A model generated the notes under the pieces. The model saw only the letters and a list, made by a program, of their open reading frames with translations, was not told where the DNA came from and did no database searches. A stretch of 64,000 nucleotides of DNA, taken from NCBI GenBank assembly GCA_946406115.1, contig OX291550.1, positions 25,644,722-25,708,721 of the forward strand, written 5' to 3'. The DNA is from Apoda limacodes (taxonomy: Eukaryota > Arthropoda > Insecta > Lepidoptera > Limacodidae). Made by a program: the position numbers and the translations under genes. Positions 1 through 12,700 of this stretch are shown here, piece after piece; position 1 is the first letter of the stretch; each line of letters begins with the position of its first letter.

Positions 1-261
1 TATCTAAGCATCCTTCTGACGCGCCATTTTTCCTCCACCACACCGTCTGTATGCAAAAGATAATTGGTATAGTAGTTGGTGCCTTTTATGTGGTTAAGCT
101 ACATCTTCTATCTATACATAAAAAATTCTTTATCCTGAATGACTGACTGATGGATCAAACCAAACAAATCAACCTAATCCGCTGTTCGTAGAGACCCGAC
201 ACGTGGAGGGCGTGTTCTTAGTATGAAGTAGGCATCCGATAAGAAAGGATATTCCGAAAGG

Positions 262-606
262 GTCAAGAGCGAGTCAGACAGGGTCAAGTGCTAGTCGGAC
301 TCGCGCAATAACGGTAAACCAATTGTATTAATATTTTGGTAAGTTGTTTTGCCTGGTAAGGTTTCTGAGAAAGAAAAAAAAGGTCAAATGCGAGTCGGAC
401 AAGGTCAAGTGCGAGTCGGACTCGCGCAATAAGGGTAAACCGATTGTAATGAAATTTTAGTAAGTTGTTATGGACACGCCGGGGAAGGTATCTGAGAAAG
501 AAAAAGGGTCAAGTGCGAGTCGGACTCGCGTAATAAGGGTAAACCGATTGTAATGAAATTTTGATAAGTTGTTATGCACACGCCGGCCGGGAAAGGTTTC
601 TGAATT
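262..606. repeat. Tandem repeat, about 105-120 bp unit, three imperfect copies
   Basis: The phrase GGTCAAGTGCGAGTCGGACT recurs near 281, 401 and 506. Each time it is followed by a TAAACCGATTGTAATGAAAT-like block and a GAAAGGTTTCTGA-like block. Short 20-bp sub-duplications near 262 and 381 precede two of the units. The GAGTCGGACTCGCGC phrase also ends a dispersed repeat seen elsewhere in the window, so the array probably grew from one end of that element. Confidence 0.7.
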
Positions 607-741
607 AGTACAACCCTTTCACAATAGGTTGGTTGGTAGTTGTTTTAAAAAAAGAAACAACGTTCGCCGTGTCAGCTAGTACATGTATATAGCTACCTCA
701 GTGTTTAAATACCTAACAAGTTAAAGGTATCAATTATACAT

Positions 742-960
742 ACATAACATCATGCCTGTTTCCCAGAGGGGTAGGCAGAGACCAAAGACTGCCACTTGCT
801 ACGATCCTGGCATAAGGCTTTTGCCTCATCTATACTCATCAATGCTTTCATACACTTCCTACGGTATCGAGTACTCCTGACCTGGCCTTTTCTGAAAACG
901 TACTCAATTCGATCTACATACGTTTGCCGAGGTCTACCTATCAAGGTATCTATTATTATT
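742..960. repeat. Probable lepidopteran RTE-type LINE scrap
   Basis: The phrase GGTAGGCAGAGACCAAAGAC at 771, followed by TGCCACTTGCTACGATCC, is of a kind I associate with very common lepidopteran LINE 3' regions. No coding frame of useful length is kept. The family is assigned from memory, not by search. Confidence 0.35.
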
Positions 961-1321
961 CAAGGTATAAATAAATACAATAATTTTGTAATAATCTTCT
1001 AGTTATCCGCCAAATTTACATCCAGCTATAGCATCATCTATGAAATTATAGCACTGGTTTATAGAAAATAAAAAGCATCATTAGCCCTTTGAAGACTGTG
1101 TTGCCAGCAACCACGCTTCGTTGACTGAATACAGCTCTGCAACCTAATTAATTAGCTCGAGGATTCACTCTGCCTGGGACGCATGTTGTTATAATGGTAT
1201 CATAATATTATGTTATATCTATCGTTATGTAAACAATTGATGCAAGGAAACTGATGAAGTTACCCTTTCTTTTGGGTTTGGGGGCAAATGTAAAGTTAGA
1301 CCGAAGCCTGATCCTTTATAG

Positions 1322-3007
1322 CAGTAGTTCCCAAAGTTGTCCAGGTGGACCCCCAGGGATCTAAGTTAGCGTGACAATAAAATGGGGGTTCGTAACTCGT
1401 AAACGGGGGTCCACGAACATTTATCTGCTTTAGATAGTGAAGAACTAAAATGTTGGCTTGACTTTACCTATCAATTTTATTTTTATTTATTTATTTATTT
1501 ATTTAAACACTTTATTGCACTAAAATAGGCCTTAGGCATTATCTACCAGTCGACCTTAGGGTCATGCAGAAAGCTTAAGGTAGTTGTTTAAGTAGGAACG
1601 GTTATTATCTACTAACATAAACGTAACATACAGTATAGGATTTGAATACATAAATTAAATAAATACACAGATACATATATACGTAAATATATATATTTAA
1701 ATATACATACATACACATACATAAATACGTATTTAAATATGTACATAGATATTGCTATATAGGTACTGCATATGATTCATTGAAAAGTATTTATAAAGGT
1801 GAGCCTAAATAGTATTTGTATAGCGAATGCTTAAACTTATTTCGGGAAGGCTTTTCCTTTATATTTTTAGGAAGCGCGTTCCAGAGTAGTGCTGCCTGAA
1901 TAGCAAAAGAATTGGAAATAAAACCAGTACGATGTGAAGGTAAACGTAGCAGCATGTTAGAGGAAGAACGAAGCTCTCTGTCGTGAGAACAGTGAAGATA
2001 TTGAAACATTTTCTTTAAATAGGAGATTGAGAATTATTTAAAATGGTATAAAGAAAACATAGAATTCTAGTATATCTGCGTTCCCGGATAGGTAACCAGC
2101 CAAGCTGAGTACGGTATTGGGAAATGTGGTCAAATTTTCTTAAGTTGAAAATAAATCTTATACAAGAATTGAGGAGACGATCAAGTTTATTGAGATGATT
2201 TTGGGTCAGATCCAAATAACAAACATCAGCATAATCAATTATGGGAATGATTAGAGTTTGTACTAGCAAGATTTTGGTTTTTATTGGTAGAAAATGTTTG
2301 AATCGATAAAGCGATCGCAAAGCGTTGAACACTTTTCGACTAACTTCTGCGATTTGATCATGCCAACTAAAAGTATTGTCTATACATAGACCCAGATCTT
2401 TTACGCTAGAGGTAAAGGGTAGTATAGTGTTTTCATAGTATATCTGTGACAAAGTACTTAAGTCAATCCTACTGAGTAACCTTGAGCTACCTACGATAAT
2501 AGCTTGGCATTTGGACGGATTCACAGTCACCCCAAATCTGCGTGACCAATCGGAAATGTAACCAAGGTTTAAATTAACTTTATCAATGGCTTCTGTAATG
2601 TTTCCGATATAAGTGCTTGTGTAAAGTTGCAAGTCATCGGCATAAAGGTGGTAAGTACAGCTGAGAAGGTTAGTTATAAAATTGATAAAAATAGAAAACA
2701 AAAGCGGGGAAAGGATTGCTCCTTGAGGAACTCCGGCAGAAAGATTGCGCCATTCGGAGGAATGTTGATCTATGCGAACAGACTGTTGGCGGCCATGAAG
2801 ATAGGATAATATTTTAGGAAGCTCAGCGACTCTTACTTCTTAAAACTTACATATTCTATATTTAGATATAGAACAAATTTACATAGTTAGATCAAATCTT
2901 CACATTTTTTGTCGAGGATTGGAAATATGATAGAAATGTAGCTGCAGGGGGTCCAACCAGCTACATTTTGAAAGTGGTCTATGTGAAAAAAAGTTTGGGA
3001 ACCTCTG
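1322..3007. mobile_element. Non-autonomous hAT-type DNA transposon, split by a LINE
   Basis: The ends are inverted repeats: CAGTAGTTCCCAAAGTTG at 1322, and CAGAGGTTCCCAAACTTT read from 3007 on the minus strand. They are flanked by a perfect 8-bp direct duplication, CTTTATAG, at 1314-1321 and 3008-3015. CAG-starting ends with an 8-bp target duplication are typical of hAT transposons. No hAT transposase is visible. Once the inserted LINE (about 1476-2842) is removed, only some 320 bp remain, so this was a short MITE-like element before the LINE landed in it. Confidence 0.85.
1476..2842 (-). mobile_element. 5'-truncated non-LTR retrotransposon (reverse transcriptase end)
   Basis: Read on the minus strand, the reverse transcriptase core is clear: SAGVPQGAILSPL around 2700-2745, then the catalytic YADDLQLY near 2640. 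A C-terminal region follows with a WLPIRERR block. A frame change near 2010 leads to the terminal block ending in NALPKNIKEKPSRNKFK (to 1791). The 3' end carries an (AAAT)n-type tail at about 1474-1504. The endonuclease and first half of the reverse transcriptase are missing. It resembles the Jockey/CR1 group, but the clade is not certain. It sits inside the hAT element at 1322-3007. Confidence 0.85.
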
Positions 3008-3292
3008 CTTTATAGGTACATATGTTCAAATTATTACATCAAAATCTTTTTTCATATATGTTCCGTGTAATAATATGACACATAGGACATGGAATCCTAA
3101 AAGCAAGCAAAGTATAACTAGGTAGGTATATTCATTTATTTATTTAAGTTTAGTACATTATTAAGAAACAAACATTTTTACTTAAAACAAAATACTTCAT
3201 CCCACTGAACAAAATCCATTATAGCATTTTCTTTTCAGATGTGGGTCGTATACATAGTTCACCTTTAAAAACAATAAAACCCAAGAATCCAT

Positions 3293-3968
3293 TTTTTAGG
3301 GTTCGTACCACAAAAGGAAAATAAGAACCCTTATAGTCTATCTATATAGGTATATCACTTTGTGGTCCGTCTGCCTGTCTGTCTGTCTGTCAAGATCAAG
3401 ATTCTTTTTCAGGAACGCGTGAAGGTATCAAATTGAAAATAATATAAACTAATAACGTCTAAGGTCTCTTGAAGCTGTAAAAAAATTAAGCTCCTAGTCA
3501 ACGCAATAAAAAAATACGGCCATTTTGTCGCATATTTTGACATTCCCAAATAAATCAAAACATACATTGTCCTAGAATCATGAAATTTGACGTGAAGCCA
3601 GGTCACATCACAAACACAGAAAAAAAACCGAAATGGTCGTTGTAACACATTAAAAAAAAAGTTTTTCTGTATCTCTGTCTAGACCATTTTACTCAAGAAC
3701 GCGTGACGGTATCAAGTTGAAATTAATATCAAATACTAAAGTCTACCGTCACTTAAAGTTGTACAATAATTCAGCTTCTAAGCCTATGCAATAAAAAAAT
3801 ATACCCAAATTTTTGACACAAATAGATCAAACCCGTTCCAAAAAATCCAAAAACTGATTATAAACCTGTAAGACTTGATCTAATGATGTAGGAACTATCT
3901 GTACATAATAAGTTTCTACGGGATCCTCTGTGCGCGAGCCGGACTAGCTCTTGGCCGGTTTTTTTTAA
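3293..3968 (+). repeat. Dispersed repeat (TTTTTAGGGTTC ... GGCCGGTTTTTT), copy 1
   Basis: It opens with TTTTTTAGGGTTCGTACC, has a CTGTCTGTCTGTCTGTC block at about 3374, and closes with GAGCCGGACTAGCTCTTGGC before a T run. The same opening and closing phrases bound other copies at 9620-10416 and, reversed, at 53858-54914 and 32150-32506. Class unknown; no coding capacity seen. Confidence 0.6.
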
Positions 3969-5398
3969 AACATCAAATGCTAAGAAATTTAATCACTGAT
4001 TAATACTAATAATTTAAAGTTACACCAATAGATTAGGCCTAATATTTTTAAGCATCTGACAAAGGAGAAAAGAAAAACTGCAAAATTATGTCGGCAACAA
4101 CTTGCGGTTAGCAGTGTTCGCCGATTTTTCGGGAGATCAACTGATTTTGGCTATTGTCTCCCGATATCCCGATTTAGCTTCCCTTTCTCCCGATTTACAG
4201 TTATATGTAATATAATATTCAATATACAGCAAAACTAAATGAAACCTGGGACCTTAGTCAAGTCACAATCGAAAAATCGTGCAGTATCGCTATAGACAAA
4301 GCGTTTTTGAAACGATCGTGGTAGTCTTATTCCTCATGCATCGAACACGCTATTTCGTGGGCGTCGGCTGGAAAACTCAACATTACGAGTAAATTATTTT
4401 CAACAAATTTATTTTCAAAATTATCGGAAATCGCTTTTTGTTTTTTTTTTTTTAATACTATGTAATGTGGTGTTTCATTATTACTTTTATTTACATTCAA
4501 CTTACTCATGATTATTTTTGAAATTAAGAATATAGGTATTTATTGTTTTGAACATTGAAATGTTTTCATGTTTTAAGCCTTATTTATCCTAAATAGGTAT
4601 ATTGTTGTGAAAATATTAGGTACTTACGTAAAAACATTCTAGCTTTCTAGTGACGAAAATCTAGCTATGCATTTCATAAAGTTTATGACGTCACTTGTTA
4701 TCGATCGAAAAGAAAATCATGCATATAAAACATATGCATAATTATTTATCAGTGTACAAATATATAAGTAAATTCACTTCCATACAAATAACTGATTACA
4801 ATATTTGAGATCTCACTCGGACTAAAAACAATGAGATTACTTTTACCCCTTGTGCGAGTGAGGTAGCACGTTACTAACTGAAGTGAGAGAATATCCTCGC
4901 AGTGTCTGCTGTGTTCATTATGCTGACTGCATTTCCAGGTCCTTATGCAAATGTCGTCTGTCTGCACAGACGGCTACAGCTCTGAAAGCTGTATTTATTC
5001 ACACTTCCATTAGCAGATAAGTGTTGAAGAGTTGAATTTATTCACCGACATTAAACATTAATCTGAAATATGCTAAAAACATCAGTGAAAATATTTTTTT
5101 CTTTCGATAACTACTTTTTGAGATATTAATATTTAAAGGAATGCTTTTTTACACTCTTTTTAAAACAAGTTAAAAACCCTCCATACTAAGCCGTAAATGT
5201 CGTTAAAGAAAGAATATTGCAAATGTCTCCTTACATATTATGAGCTGTCATTACACAGGTTTTTGAAAATTTAGCCAGTATCTATTATAAAAAAAATCTG
5301 ATGATTTCGTCAACAACCCTTTCTATACCTTTGATAATACCCAATCGAACCTTAAATAGCTACTTTCTAGTCAAACATTTCAAAATGGATGATAACTT

Positions 5399-6015
5399 AG
5401 AAAATTTACAATTATTTAAACCCATCAAAAACATAAATGTGAAATGAGAGCCAAGTTCAATATTATGATATATGCCTTAGATGTTGACTTCAACGACAAA
5501 AGAAGTGAGATCTAAATGGGTGCCAAGCTCAATGTTTCCTGTCCTGAAATTTATTTATAAGAACATTAAATATAATTTCTTCTAATAACTTAGAATAATA
5601 TAGTGTAGCCTAAGGTCTGACTTGGCTAGTTCTCATATACGAATTATTATGTTCGATGGCTAGTTTCTACCAGCAAGCCAAATTTTCGGAATAATAAACT
5701 AGCCAAAAATGAGAAACTAGCCAAGTCAGATCTTAGGCTACAATATATTATCCTAAGTTATAAGAAAACATGATATTTTATGTTGTTACTAGCTTCTGCC
5801 CGCAACGTCGTCTGCGTGAACGCTATACTTAAAACATCACTTTTTGTGAACGAAACCATAGCGCGATCTAATTAGACACCAACGCCATCTAATTAGCAAG
5901 TAGGAAACTGTTGAAAAATTATTAGGGAAAAATTATAATTAACACATCTAAGTTATGACTTTACACGATTTTCACATTTATGTTTTTGATGGGTTTAAAT
6001 AATTGTAAATTTTCT
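5399..6015. repeat. Foldback element with nested inverted repeats
   Basis: A 45-bp sequence at 5399-5443 recurs perfectly inverted at 5971-6015. Inside it, 5576-5635 pairs with 5708-5767 as a second, slightly imperfect inverted repeat of about 58 bp centred on TCTGACTTGGCTAGT. The arrangement looks like a MITE or foldback element with a second hairpin inserted in or evolved within it. No coding frame is present. Confidence 0.75.
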
Positions 6016-6686
6016 GATTTATTCGTTTGTAATCACCTAATTACCTATCTGCATGCCAAATTTGAACTTTGTAGGTCATCTGGAACTGGGTCAGAGTTTT
6101 GATCTTTAGGTCAGTCAGTGATAAAAATCACGATTTTTGAACGTTAATATCTAAATAACCACTTGAGATGTGCTTATAAAATTTGGAGCACATATTTATC
6201 TTGCAAGTTTCAATATATGAGCCAAATTTAACACGTTTGTGAGTTATGAGAGAGTGAAAAGTGGCTCCAAATTGTTCGTGTATAATATTACACACGGTGC
6301 TGCTCGCCAGTTCTGTTACTGGAACTTGACTCGACACGCTACCGCGTGTCTAGATTTCCCGATTCAACAATTTCAAACGATACAGAACTCGATGAAGCGT
6401 ACCTATATTTCATCCTAAAATATTAATACATATTGATATTTTATGTGGGTATATCTGTGCCTTACATCAATGTATTCTTATTACTTGCATTCTGAATGAA
6501 ATGACTGTAACATACGGACGGACATGGTGAAACTATAAGGGTTCCTTGTTAATTCTATGACAAAAAAAACCGCCGCTCTTGTTCCGCCAGCGTCTAGTGG
6601 CTTCCTACAGCTCTAAAGGTATGTCAACCTAGTAGGACACTCTTTAGTACAGATTTACCTGTTGGTTTATTGTCTCCTTGTTGCAG

Positions 6687-6786
6687 ATCCGCTTTCAGCC
6701 AAAATGCATTACTCCGTACACGTCGGCCGTTGGACAGAATGTATTCCATTTGGAGAAGGAGAACATGCCACCAGATCAAAAGATAG
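6687..6786 (+). CDS. THSD7: THSD7-like exon 1 of window
   Basis: Acceptor TTGTTGCAG, donor GATAG|GTAAGA. It enters with one base of a split codon upstream and leaves in phase 2. It starts an odd-type module: HYSVHVGRWTEC aligns with the RYSLHVGPWSTC region of vertebrate THSD7A. Confidence 0.85.
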
Positions 6787-9700
6787 GTAAGAAATCAAAA
6801 CATTGTGTATTTCAACTTTGTATAATCTTTTTGATGCCCATGGCTACTTTCTACCATCGCACCGCTCGCCATCGGCTGGGAATTCATTCTCACACACGAA
6901 TTGGTCGCGTACGGTGTGGTTTCAAAGAAACTTCCTCCCGCGAAAGCTTGGGTTGTGAAATGAGCTCCCTGCCAAGGTTTTCTTCAAGGAAGAAGGAGGA
7001 GGAAGTTATTAGATTTCTGACGGGTCGGCAACGCGCGAGTGATACCCCTGGTGTTGCAAACGTCCATAGGCTACGGTGACCGTAAGCTTGTTTGCCACCT
7101 TAGTGGTATTAAATTTCGTTCAGCTTCATATTAATCTATTATAGGAATGCCACACTTTCTGAAATCCGAGATTTGACAAAATATGTACGAAACATACGTC
7201 AAAATGTTGTCTAGGTTTACGTTCAAGTGCATGCTCGCCTTTAGTAGCTATTAGTATTTTAGTTTATCTCCATATTGTTTTACAGGGATGCTACATTTTC
7301 TGAAATCCAAGATTTTACAAAATATTTACGAAACCTACGTCAAAATGTTGTCTAGGTTTACGTTCAAGTGCATGCTCGCCTTTAGTAGCTATTAGTATTT
7401 TAGTTTATCTCCATATTGTTTTACAGGGATGCTACATTTTCTGAAATCCAAGATTTTACAAAATATTTACGAAACCTACGTCAAAATGTTGTCTAGGTTT
7501 ACGTTCAAGTGCATGCTCGCCTTTAGTAGCTATTAGTATTTTAGTTTATCTCCATATTGTTTTACAGGGATGCTACATTTTCTGAAATCCAAGATTTTAC
7601 AAAATATTTACGAAACCTACGTCAAAATGTTGTCTAGGTTTACGTTCAAGTGCATGCTCGCCTTTAGTAGCTATTAGTATTTTAGTTTATCTCCATATTG
7701 TTTTACAGGGATGCTACATTTTCTGAAATCCAAGATTTTACAAAATATTTACGAAACCTACGTCAAAATGTTGTCTAGGTTTACGTTCAAGTGCATGCTC
7801 GCCTTTAGTAGCTATTAGTATTTTAGTTTATCTCCATATTGTTTTACAGGGATGCTACATTTTCTGAAATCCAAGATTTTACAAAATATTTACGAAACCT
7901 ACGTCAAAATGTTGTCAAACTTTACGTTGAAGTAGTGTGCAACAAACTTTTCTGACTCGATAGTCAAAAATCAAAACTACAGTCACCACATTAAAATGTT
8001 ATGAACTAACACGAGACTAGCGACATACATCGGGTTAGACAAGTTTGTTGCACTGTACATGCCTGCCTCTAGTCTTGCCTAAACGTATTTCAGTCCGGCT
8101 TCATATTTTCTATTATAGAGCTGCCATACTTCAAGTACCTTACCATACTTAAATATGATACCTATATGTCAGACTATTGCCAAGCTGCCCGCCTAGCTTA
8201 CTTATTGATTTTGAAATTATTTCCGGCATGATTTAACTGATATAATTTCATGCTGAACATTGCAACGATCTAGATTTGCAGCTTATACAGTTTGATTTTC
8301 ATTGTTATACATGTTGTTTTTTTTTCAGGTATACATCGAGATTGGAAGCGGAGTCTTTAATGCACACGCCCAAGTTGGGGCTGCAGCGGCGACAGGTTCA
8401 ATGCCGGTCCAGTGACGGACGTTTTGTTGAAGCAACGTTAGTATCCACTCATTTTATAATGAGATAAGAATGTATGGTCAAGAAAAGTTTGCTCATTCCA
8501 GAGATATTTTTTATATTTTAATGTGACATACGGACAGTTTCTGACGTATATTCATAAAATGAAGGAAAAGTACTTGTAATTGACCGCCCAGAGTATGTCA
8601 AAAGTTTGTTAACAAAACATCAAATAATTAGGACGAATAAGATAAAATTAAAGTAAATGTATGTGTAAATGTGTGCATGTAAATGTAAGGTAAAATCAAG
8701 TTTTTAAATATTCATAAAAGCGTTTACAATTCCTATAAAGCATAGATCTGCTCCCCCGTCCGACTCGCAATTAATATAAGGCAAGGTATGCCCAGAACAA
8801 TTCGTGACTTAGTGACCCGACTGTTGTATCGAGTTGCGTGGGTTCGAGTCCCACACAAGACAAGCATTTATTATTTGTTTTCGGCTTGAGACTGGGTTTT
8901 TTCTATGTATAATATGTATGTATTGTAATATATGTAATTATATTATTATTATTCAATGAAATAGATATATACAGATTGCCTTTACGATTATATATCCAGT
9001 GACTATGACTACAAAGGAGGTCACATTTTTTGCATCAAAACCACACTGTTCATCCATTATATTCTAATAGCTCCAAATTTCAAAGTGGATCATCAATCTA
9101 AAATGTCTTCTGCATTCTTATGACACTTTTGCGAAGAAGCTGAAGTAGGTCGTAGTCTTACGATACAACTAGTCGCTGGACTATTGATCTACAAAGCCGC
9201 TTTATATTTGCCCTAGTTTAAATATTGGAGGTTAATATCTAAAATGCTCGTCAACATCCATCCATATAAAAAAATAATTATAAATGAATAAGTGAGTTTG
9301 TTTGTTTGTTCTTACTTCACGTCACAACAAAGCAGCCAACTGAACTGAAAGAGACAGAGATAGTTGAAGAGACGGACAAGGACATAGGAATTTATACCTC
9401 AACATTTAAATATTTTGTAAGAATAAATATAACCGATTTCTAAGGAGACGAAATATAGGTACAGCTACAGCAACATAAAGTGGGCGGAGCTCCGAAATAA
9501 AGCTAGTCGAAGAGTTGATTATATATTATATTAGTATAGGTCCGCCTGATGGTAAGATTATTAATTCAAATTGTATTGTAATATTCAGCTATTTAAATGT
9601 TTTGCCAATTGTGTTCCATTTTTAGGGTTCCATAGTCAACAAGGAACTCTTATAGTTTCGAAATGTCTGTCCGTCTGTCTGTCTCTCTATCCGTGGCTTA

Positions 9701-12700
9701 GTTCCGAGATCATTTGTACTATAAAGCTGTAATTTTGCATGGATATACATATTAATTAAGCCGACAAAGTAGTAAAATAGAATAAGAAAAAAAATATTTT
9801 AGGGTATCTCCCCTTCACGTAAAGTGCGGTTTTTTTTTCTCGTCTACCCAATAGTGTGTGGTGTCATTGAATAGCTAGTTTAAGAATATTAGGGTGTGCG
9901 CAAACGCCCAGTGTCTAGTACAAACTTATAATCTAGTTGCTCTATCGTAAAATTAGTAACACATAATCGTATAGTTATCATAGTACGTAAATTATAACAA
10001 CACATAATAAAAACCGGCCAGGTGTGAGACGGGCCGAGCCATTACCATATCAAGAAAGAAGTTATTAGATTTCTGAAGGGTCGGCAACGCGCGAGTGATG
10101 CCCCTGGTGTTGCAAGCGTCAATAGGCTTACCATCAAGCGGACCGTAGGCTTGTTTAACACCTTAGTGGTATGTATAAAAAAAAAATCACCGTTACAGCG
10201 CCATCTAGTTATTATTAAGCGAAACCGTAACATATTTGTGTGTTGGAAACGATATTCGAAGTTAAGCAACGTCGGGCTTGGTCAGTTATTGGATGAGTTA
10301 GATAATTAGTTAGCTTAGCGGCACACTGATAGTTTGTGTTTGTAAATTACGTAAATGGTGGTAGATACGGAACCCTCGGTGCGCAAGTCCGAGTCGCGCT
10401 TGTCCGGTTGTTTTTTCATAAATCAATAAAAAAATAATCAATTTTCATAACATAAGACCCACAGAGTACATTATACATACTAGAACTACCGATCGTATCT
10501 AATAGGATTAAGTTAGAAAAAAATAGAAAGATTTATTGATTTATTTGTTAGATTCCACAGAACAATTAGTTACAATTTACAGATAGAATGCCTTCTTATC
10601 GTACCCATTCCTATTATGGATATCTGCGTGATTCTCTCAAACTTTAGAAATTAAATATTTTACTATTCTCATTTTTATAGATATTGCGGCACATCATTCT
10701 CGGAAGTGGGATCATCTCGAGTGTGCGTGGTGCGCGAAGAGTGTTCGTTGGCGGAGTGGCTTCCGTGGCGGCCACGTCTGGACGGGGCGCTTATGCGCAC
10801 GCGCAGGATACGGCGGCTTCCTCATGGTATGGGTGACCGCTAAGTGTCATATTTTTCTAAACTACGTTCTAAGGAGGGCACGTTAATCCGTCAGTTCTGG
10901 CTGTGATGTCATGTGACACCAGTCATTAAGTCAAGTCAGAGGCCTTATAGTCTAAAAAATTCTGAAAGTAAAGTGGTCAATAACTCGACAAGATCTGCCA
11001 ATTCGCTCTGAGCCATCGTGTTGGACTAAAGGACAAGCCTTCTTTCTGTATAAAGAGAGGACTGTATCCCTGGACTAGAATCAAACTATATATGAGAAAA
11101 CAACATCTACGTTTTATAAATAAAAATGTTACAACCAGCAACTTGACTACCTCGCAGACTAGTTGGCAGTGTGGCTGGCTACTGTGCAGAGGGTGTGGGT
11201 TCGATTCCCGCATTGGACAAACATGTTTGTAATAAAAATTTGTGTTTGTGGTTCAGTCTGGGTGTATTTATGTATGATATGTATGTATTTACAAAATAAA
11301 GTAATATATACGAGAATGTATTTGCATCCGTTGTCTGGTAACGGCGCTGTGTGTAATGTCCAAAAATATTAATTTATTTATTTATAGCGACACGTATTGT
11401 GATACAATTTTGCTGAAAATATCTAAACAGTGAAACCATAGGTACTTTTATACCATTATAGAATGGAAACATAGCCAATAAATTGAGTCTAAAGTCGCAA
11501 TCTGTAAAAGATGTAACTCCAAAAACGAAACTAATAAATCATCGAAGAAATCAAAGACGATATTGTCAAAATTGCTCGCAAAAAGACGACATATATTGTT
11601 GAAGATGAGTGTGTTCAGAGAGATAGATTTCTAGACTGTTGACAAAAAAAAAAGGGTGAAGTAGATACATTTGTGTACTGCATCTAATTCTGACATAAGA
11701 AGTTGGTACTCGTGTTAAAGTTATGGAAGGAATGAAAGAAATATTCATAAGGTTTGAATACATATTTTTATCGATTTTAGGTGGTGGTAAAGAATGCGAA
11801 GTAGTAGAAGAAGTAAGGCCTGTTGCTTTAGAGGTAAGCGCGCACTGGACACCAGGACCCTGGGGTCAATGCAGAGTCGCCCTCGAACAGCAAGCTACTT
11901 TTCGACCTGGTGAGTGTAGTCTGCAGTGTGAAAAATATACCGGATGAGAAAATGTGAACACGTTACGTCATTGTTGTTGTATTAACACAGAAATTCTAAC
12001 ACCTCGTTTATTAAGTACTATTTTTAAACCACTACGGTAGCAAACAAGCATACGGCCGTAGCCTTAACATCAAGATCATAACTTGTGTGTTAACTGACTT
12101 TTTATATTGTATCCTAGAGAAAACCTTCACAGGGAGCTAATTCCACGATCCAAGCGTTCGTCCTAATATTATAAATGCGAAAATAATCTGTCTGTCTGTT
12201 ACCGCTTCACGCCCTTACTGTAGTTCAGCAGTTCAGCAGCATTCAGATGAAATTTGGTATGGAGATAGTTTGAGCCCCGGGAATAGAGATAAGATGGTTT
12301 TTATCCCGAAAAATTCAAAGTTCCCGCGGCAATAACTTTAACCGAGCTTAAATGAACTATAGCTACAACAATAGCTTGCTATAGGTACTAAACTTTATTA
12401 TTATTATAATTAAGGCGTTGACGTAAGAATCCCACGCCGATAATCAAATTTAGGGCGGGTGGAGCTGCTAGCAAAAGCTAGTTTCTTTTAATTATTTAAC
12501 TTCCAAGGTGTGAAGTGTGTGTGTGTGGTGTAAATTCCCTGTCTGTGATGAGCGGTGCGATATTAAAAAATTGAAGTGGATTTCCTCCTATTTGCGATAT
12601 AATATAGATGTATTTCAAAGATAACGTGAACCCATTAGCTATTTCCCCAACTCAGTTGACAGTGATGACAACGACGATGCTGACGATGGCGATGGTGTGT

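Larger units (their letters stand above)
1..6686. other. Intron upstream of first visible THSD7-like exon
   Basis: The first exon I can support (6687) begins inside a codon, so this stretch is read as intron of the THSD7-like gene. It holds repeats listed separately: a tandem array, a hAT element split by a LINE, a dispersed repeat and a large foldback. I found no TSP1-like exon here on either strand. Bases 3970-5390 and 6020-6680 are AT-rich with nothing I recognise, apart from a dispersed-repeat scrap near 6500-6570 (rightward end with GGACGGACAT and AACTATAAGGGTTCC). Confidence 0.6.
8437..10680. other. Intron between THSD7-like exons 2 and 3
   Basis: It contains a tRNA-type SINE (8785-8965), a dispersed repeat with a 5S-like piece (9620-10416) and a LINE tail inside that. 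Bases 9240-9520, ending GCTAGTCG with a CGGAGCTCC block, look like an old non-autonomous element I cannot place. I saw nothing in the rest. Confidence 0.6.

Noticed and set aside
10251..10305. 5S rRNA gene
   Set aside because: Only the internal part is similar, it lies in a dispersed repeat, and the ends of 5S are missing.
8785..11370. tRNA genes suggested by GGGTTCGANTCCC boxes
   Set aside because: No full cloverleaf or anticodon arm is present, and the same body and tail recur, so they are SINEs.
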